From: Streptomyces caniferus
Lineage (GTDB): Bacteria; Actinomycetota; Actinomycetes; Streptomycetales; Streptomycetaceae
Direction of reading: 5' to 3'
DNA: 64,000 nt
Assembly (NCBI RefSeq): GCF_009811555.1
Contig: NZ_BLIN01000005.1
Span: 1,931,501-1,995,500 of the forward strand
How positions within the stretch are numbered: position 1 is the stretch's first letter; each line of letters begins with the position of its first letter. The position numbers and the translations under genes are program-made. Below the pieces are notes generated by a model that saw only the letters and a list, made by a program, of their open reading frames with translations, did not search any database and was not told the origin of the DNA. This document shows, piece by piece, positions 61,093-64,000 of this stretch.

Positions 61093-61364
61093 CCCCCGGG
61101 AACACCCCGTGACCGGACGATCTCCTTCCGTGACGACCCCTCGGGGAAACGTCGCGCGGCCCCCGGGCAAAGGCCGGATAAACTCTGCCCGGAGAAAAGC
61201 AGATAAGGCGCTCAGGGTGACGACACGCGGATCCGGGGAGAGGTTTGAGAATCGCCGGGAATTCCCCGCCAAATCCTTGTGGCGAAGCCTCGATTGAGAC
61301 ACATTCCACATCACATCGTCATTACAAAGCGCACAGTTTGACCAAGCACCTACATCACACGCGG

Positions 61365-61370
61365 TAACGT
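61365..61370 (+). promoter_or_regulatory. -10 element of a likely leaderless PAP2 message
   Basis: TAACGT ends 7 bases before the GTG at 61378, so transcription would start at or within a base or two of the start codon. There is no ribosome site and no clear -35. Confidence 0.4.
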
Positions 61371-61377
61371 CGATTGA

Positions 61378-62409
61378 GTGCGTACCGATGACAAGCTCGA
61401 CCAGATGGAGGAGCGCCCGACCGATCGCGCCCGACCACCCCGCATGACCCGGACCCGCCTGTGGCTGTTCTGGGGCACGCTGGCGGTGTATCTCGCGATC
61501 GTGGCCGGAGTGCTGGCCACTTCATGGCTGGTCACGTTCGACTGGCAAGTCATGTTCTTCAGGCCCTACAAGCAGTGGCCTGAGATCCATGCCTTCCTCG
61601 ACTACTTCGTTGTACTGGGGCAGCGCGGACCGACCGCGGTGGCCGTTGCGGCCTGGCTGGGCTGGCGCTGCTGGCGCCAGCGCAACCTCCACCCGCTGCT
61701 GGTGCTCGGCGCCTCGCTGCTGCTGCTGAACATCACCGTGGGCGCCGCCAAGCTCGGCATGGGCCGGCTCGGCCCGCACTACGCGACCGTGGTCGGCGCC
61801 AACGAGATGGGGCTCGGCGGCGACATATTCCCCTCGGGCCACACCGCGAACGCCGTGGTGACCTGGGGCGTGCTGGCCTACCTGGCGACCACCTCGCTGC
61901 GCCGCCGGACGCTGTCCGTGATCGCCGCGCTGGGCGCGCTGGGCGTCGGCATGACCACCGTCTACCTCGGCACCCACTGGGTCAGCGATGTGCTGCTCGG
62001 CTGGGCGGCGGGTCTGCTGGTGCTGCTGGCGATGCCGTGGCTGGAGCCCGGGGTCACCTGGTTCGAGGACCGCCTGATGGGCATCCTGCTGCGGCTGTGG
62101 CTGCGGCTGCGCCCCGATTCGCTGCGCGGCCCGCTGCCGGTCGGCTCGCTGGCCCCCGGCGTGTCCCGGCAGCGCATCGCCCCCGACGGCGAGTTGCTCG
62201 TCCGCGAGCCGATCCCCGCGGGTACGGGCAGCCGGTCCGCCCACACCCCGGACGGCTGGCCGCACCACCCCTCGCGCCCGTACACCATCCGCTCGGAGCG
62301 CGCCCCGGCCACCCCGGCGGGCAGCCGGCGGCCGCCGCACGCGGACCGCATGCCGCGCACCTCGCCGCTGAGCCCGACCTCCGGGCGCGGCCGCAACGCG
62401 AGCGGCTGA
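61378..62409 (+). CDS. PAP2-family phosphatase
   Basis: A 343-residue protein. Six helices (residues about 25-235) carry the acid phosphatase motifs: KLGMGRLGP (variant of KxxxxxxRP), FPSGHTANAVV, and VYLGTHWVSDVLLGW with the catalytic His and Asp. It likely dephosphorylates a polyprenyl or phosphatidic lipid phosphate at the membrane. A Pro/Arg-rich cytoplasmic tail of about 100 residues follows and is unusual in length. GTG 61378 is the first in-frame start and appears leaderless. Confidence 0.88.
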   Translation: MRTDDKLDQMEERPTDRARPPRMTRTRLWLFWGTLAVYLAIVAGVLATSWLVTFDWQVMFFRPYKQWPEIHAFLDYFVVLGQRGPTAVAVAAWLGWRCWRQRNLHPLLVLGASLLLLNITVGAAKLGMGRLGPHYATVVGANEMGLGGDIFPSGHTANAVVTWGVLAYLATTSLRRRTLSVIAALGALGVGMTTVYLGTHWVSDVLLGWAAGLLVLLAMPWLEPGVTWFEDRLMGILLRLWLRLRPDSLRGPLPVGSLAPGVSRQRIAPDGELLVREPIPAGTGSRSAHTPDGWPHHPSRPYTIRSERAPATPAGSRRPPHADRMPRTSPLSPTSGRGRNASG

Positions 62410-62454
62410 GCGCACCGCGAGCAGCGGGGCCGGTACGCACACCCCACCCCGCAG

Positions 62455-62496
62455 CGAAGGCCCCGCCCGCTCTTCACAGAGCGGGCGGGGCCTTCG
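62455..62496. terminator. 18-bp bidirectional terminator
   Basis: CGAAGGCCCCGCCCGCTC (62455-62472) pairs perfectly with 62479-62496 over a 6-base loop, between the convergent PAP2 and I78 genes. Confidence 0.85.
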
Positions 62497-62511
62497 TCGT
62501 GGGTACGGCGG

Positions 62512-62727
62512 TCAGCCCTGCCAGGTGCGGCGCACCGTGCCGTCCTCGACCTCGAAATTGAGGCGGCCGGCGAGGTACTCCATGGTGATGATCGCGCCCG
62601 GGGGCAGCGAGCGGACGGTCGTCCAGCCACGCCCCCCGGCCTGCTCCTCGGCGTCCTGCTGGGCGAGGCCGACATACGCCTCGATGTCGTCCTGAGGGTT
62701 GTCCGGAAGGTTCGGTACGTCAGCCAT
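62512..62727 (-). CDS. I78-family peptidase inhibitor-like protein
   Basis: A 71-residue protein. WTTVRSLPPGAIITMEYLAGRLNFEVEDGTV is the I78 inhibitor pattern (shown in two overlapping parts: WTTVRSLPPGAIITMEYL and GRLNFEVEDGTVRR). It has no signal peptide, so it probably acts in the cytoplasm or is not a secreted inhibitor. The ATG at 62727 starts MADVPNLPDNPQDD; an earlier frame extension has no support. Confidence 0.82.
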   Translation of the reverse strand: MADVPNLPDNPQDDIEAYVGLAQQDAEEQAGGRGWTTVRSLPPGAIITMEYLAGRLNFEVEDGTVRRTWQG

Positions 62728-63235
62728 GACAGCCACCGTAGGCGTCCGCGCCGGCCCGCGGAAGGCCGGCCCTCGCACACCTCGGTGACCACCCGGTCCG
62801 TCATTGGTCACACTTGTGTCACAGCGAACGTTCGTGCGTTTGCCGGAACTTCCGTCACCCTTACGCGCCGTACGACCGCGCATCCGGGTGGAAATTTGGA
62901 CGGCCGGAATTCCGCCTTGATCGCCTGCGAAACGGGAGCAGTCGCTCGGCACATCGCGGCAAGCCGTCCGAAAACAATCCCCCGTAAAAGCCGGATTCCC
63001 CTTATCCGAAGTCCTTTATCGGCCGCCGGGAAATTGCCCAACGCGCCACAATCCGCACACATTTCCCGCACATCGCCCCGCTTGCCGGTCCCGTGCCCTC
63101 CCCCGGCCCGTCGGCCGCCCTGTCCGCAGGCCCGCCCGATCCCACCGGAACGGACCGGAGCGCCACCTCGCTCTGCGCGTCCCGCCCGAGCATCATGTGC
63201 CGGGCCCCAGTACACCTTCGACGAACGAGGTGCGG
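62728..63235. other. Long gap before the ctaD gene
   Basis: 508 bp without a credible gene. The near-palindrome GTCACACTTGTGTCAC (62807-62822, one mismatched pair) and the perfect CGAACGTTCG (62825-62834) are about 400 bases before ctaD and about 80-105 bases before the I78 start, so they may belong to the I78 promoter. Confidence 0.4.
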
Positions 63236-64000
63236 ATGGTTACGGACACCGGCCGGGCGGACCTCCGGCCCCCGGGGGCCCGGCGCCGCGGGGCGGTGCT
63301 GGTCGACTGGCTGACGACCACCGACCACAAGAAGATCGGGCACCTCTACCTGATCACCGCGTTCGGATTCTTCCTGGTGGGTGGCCTGCTGGCGCTGGTG
63401 ATGCGTGCCGAACTGGCCCGCCCGGGGCTGCAGATCATCAATGCGGAGCAGTACAACCAGGCTCTGACCATGCACGGCACGATCATGCTGCTGCTGTTCG
63501 CCACCCCCGCCTTCGCCGGCTTCGCGAACGAGATCATGCCGTTGCAGATCGGCTCGCCCGATGTGGCCTTCCCGCGGCTGAACATGTTCTCGTACTGGCT
63601 CTTCCTCTTCGGCGGCCTGATCGTGCTCGGCAGCTTCCTCACGCCGTACGGTGGCCCGGCCTTCGGGTGGACGGCCTACGCCCCGCTGAACTCGATGGTC
63701 CGCTCCCCCGGCGTCGGCGCCGATATGTGGATCATGGGGCTGGCGCTGGCCGGCTTCGGCACCATCCTCGGTGCCGTCAACTTCATCACCACGATCCTCG
63801 TGCTCCGGGCGCCCGGGATGACGATGTTCCGGATGCCGGTGTTCACCTGGAACATCCTCTTCACCTCGATCCTGGTGCTGATGGCCTTCCCCGTCCTGGC
63901 GGCGGCGCTGCTGGTGCTGGAGGCGGACCGGCAGTTCGGGTCGGTGGTGTTCGAGGCGCAGTGGGGCGGTGCGCTGCTGTGGCAGCACATGTTCTGGTTC
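63236..64000 (+). CDS. ctaD: Cytochrome c oxidase subunit I (partial)
   Basis: The first 255 residues of a haem-copper oxidase subunit I, cut by the right edge. It starts [17 protein letters not shown] and has [19 protein letters not shown], the haem a His in [30 protein letters not shown] and, at the edge, WQHMFWF of the copper/haem a3 region. It belongs to the A-type oxidases of aerobic respiration. The ATG at 63236 follows GAGG. The gene appears alone, without ctaC upstream, suggesting an extra copy (inference). Confidence 0.93.
   Translation, partial: MVTDTGRADLRPPGARRRGAVLVDWLTTTDHKKIGHLYLITAFGFFLVGGLLALVMRAELARPGLQIINAEQYNQALTMHGTIMLLLFATPAFAGFANEIMPLQIGSPDVAFPRLNMFSYWLFLFGGLIVLGSFLTPYGGPAFGWTAYAPLNSMVRSPGVGADMWIMGLALAGFGTILGAVNFITTILVLRAPGMTMFRMPVFTWNILFTSILVLMAFPVLAAALLVLEADRQFGSVVFEAQWGGALLWQHMFWF

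Noticed and set aside
62825..62834. CGAACGTTCG as a LexA box
   Set aside because: It lacks the four-base spacer between half-sites of the SOS consensus, and the adjacent genes are not damage-related.

Overview
The window is very GC-rich and strongly biased to G or C at third codon positions, with many GTG and some TTG starts. It encodes a SepF paralogue, secreted streptogrisin-type proteases with a subtilisin-inhibitor-like protein, an LPMO with a sortase tail, a SpoIIE-type PAS/GAF phosphatase and many TetR/GntR regulators. This points to a Streptomyces chromosome, in a core-arm transition region. From memory the order (aldehyde dehydrogenase, CitMHS, hmgA, dnaE2, sepF paralogue, acyl-CoA dehydrogenase) resembles the SCO17xx part of S. 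coelicolor; no alignment was run. No rRNA, tRNA, CRISPR array, prophage or intact IS was seen.

Layout. 1-5.9 kb: end of a TetR regulator, then a minus-strand catabolic set (MHS transporter, Zn alcohol dehydrogenase, aldehyde dehydrogenase) and an MFS pseudogene carrying a short palindromic repeat. 5.9-14.3 kb: CitMHS citrate transporter, TetR, hmgA with a promoter/operator, a GntR regulator, a roughly 650-bp inverted repeat element between convergent genes, an MFS transporter, and an orphan type-ISP-like specificity-domain protein. 14.3-18.4 kb: a small conserved basic protein, a secreted GDSL lipase, a DUF1275 membrane protein, and a coupled membrane protein/GNAT pair. 18.9-26.7 kb: a tightly coupled surface-glycan operon (two GT2 enzymes, a polysaccharide deacetylase, a flippase-GT fusion) facing a membrane-anchored clan GH-A glycosidase.

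26.8-36.4 kb: AAA ATPase, pirin, a GntR-ddaH pair, asnB, a methyltransferase-NUDIX fusion, and a PAS-GAF-PP2C-HATPase sensor phosphatase. 36.6-39 kb: GNAT and a secreted Ig-like protein, bracketed by imperfect direct repeats. 39.6-42.5 kb: sortase-anchored LPMO, TetR with a nested operator, secreted lipase. 42.8-47.6 kb: SOS mutasome pair dnaE2-imuB under a near-consensus LexA box. 47.8-50.8 kb: membrane protein/NTF2 pair, SDR and TetR. 51.3-55.5 kb: SSI-type inhibitor, two S1 proteases and a slipin. 56.1-64 kb: SepF paralogue, glutaryl-CoA-type dehydrogenase, DHA2 MFS exporter, PIG-V-like mannosyltransferase, PAP2 phosphatase, I78 inhibitor, and the start of a cytochrome c oxidase subunit I gene.

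The most unusual signals are the large inverted element at 10472-11130, whose two perfect hairpins have different stems but complementary loops; a palindrome AACTAGC-NN-CGGTAGTT placed at the same distance upstream of the aldehyde dehydrogenase and the glutaryl-CoA-type dehydrogenase; the flippase-glycosyltransferase fusion in the glycan operon; and the orphan type-ISP domain protein.
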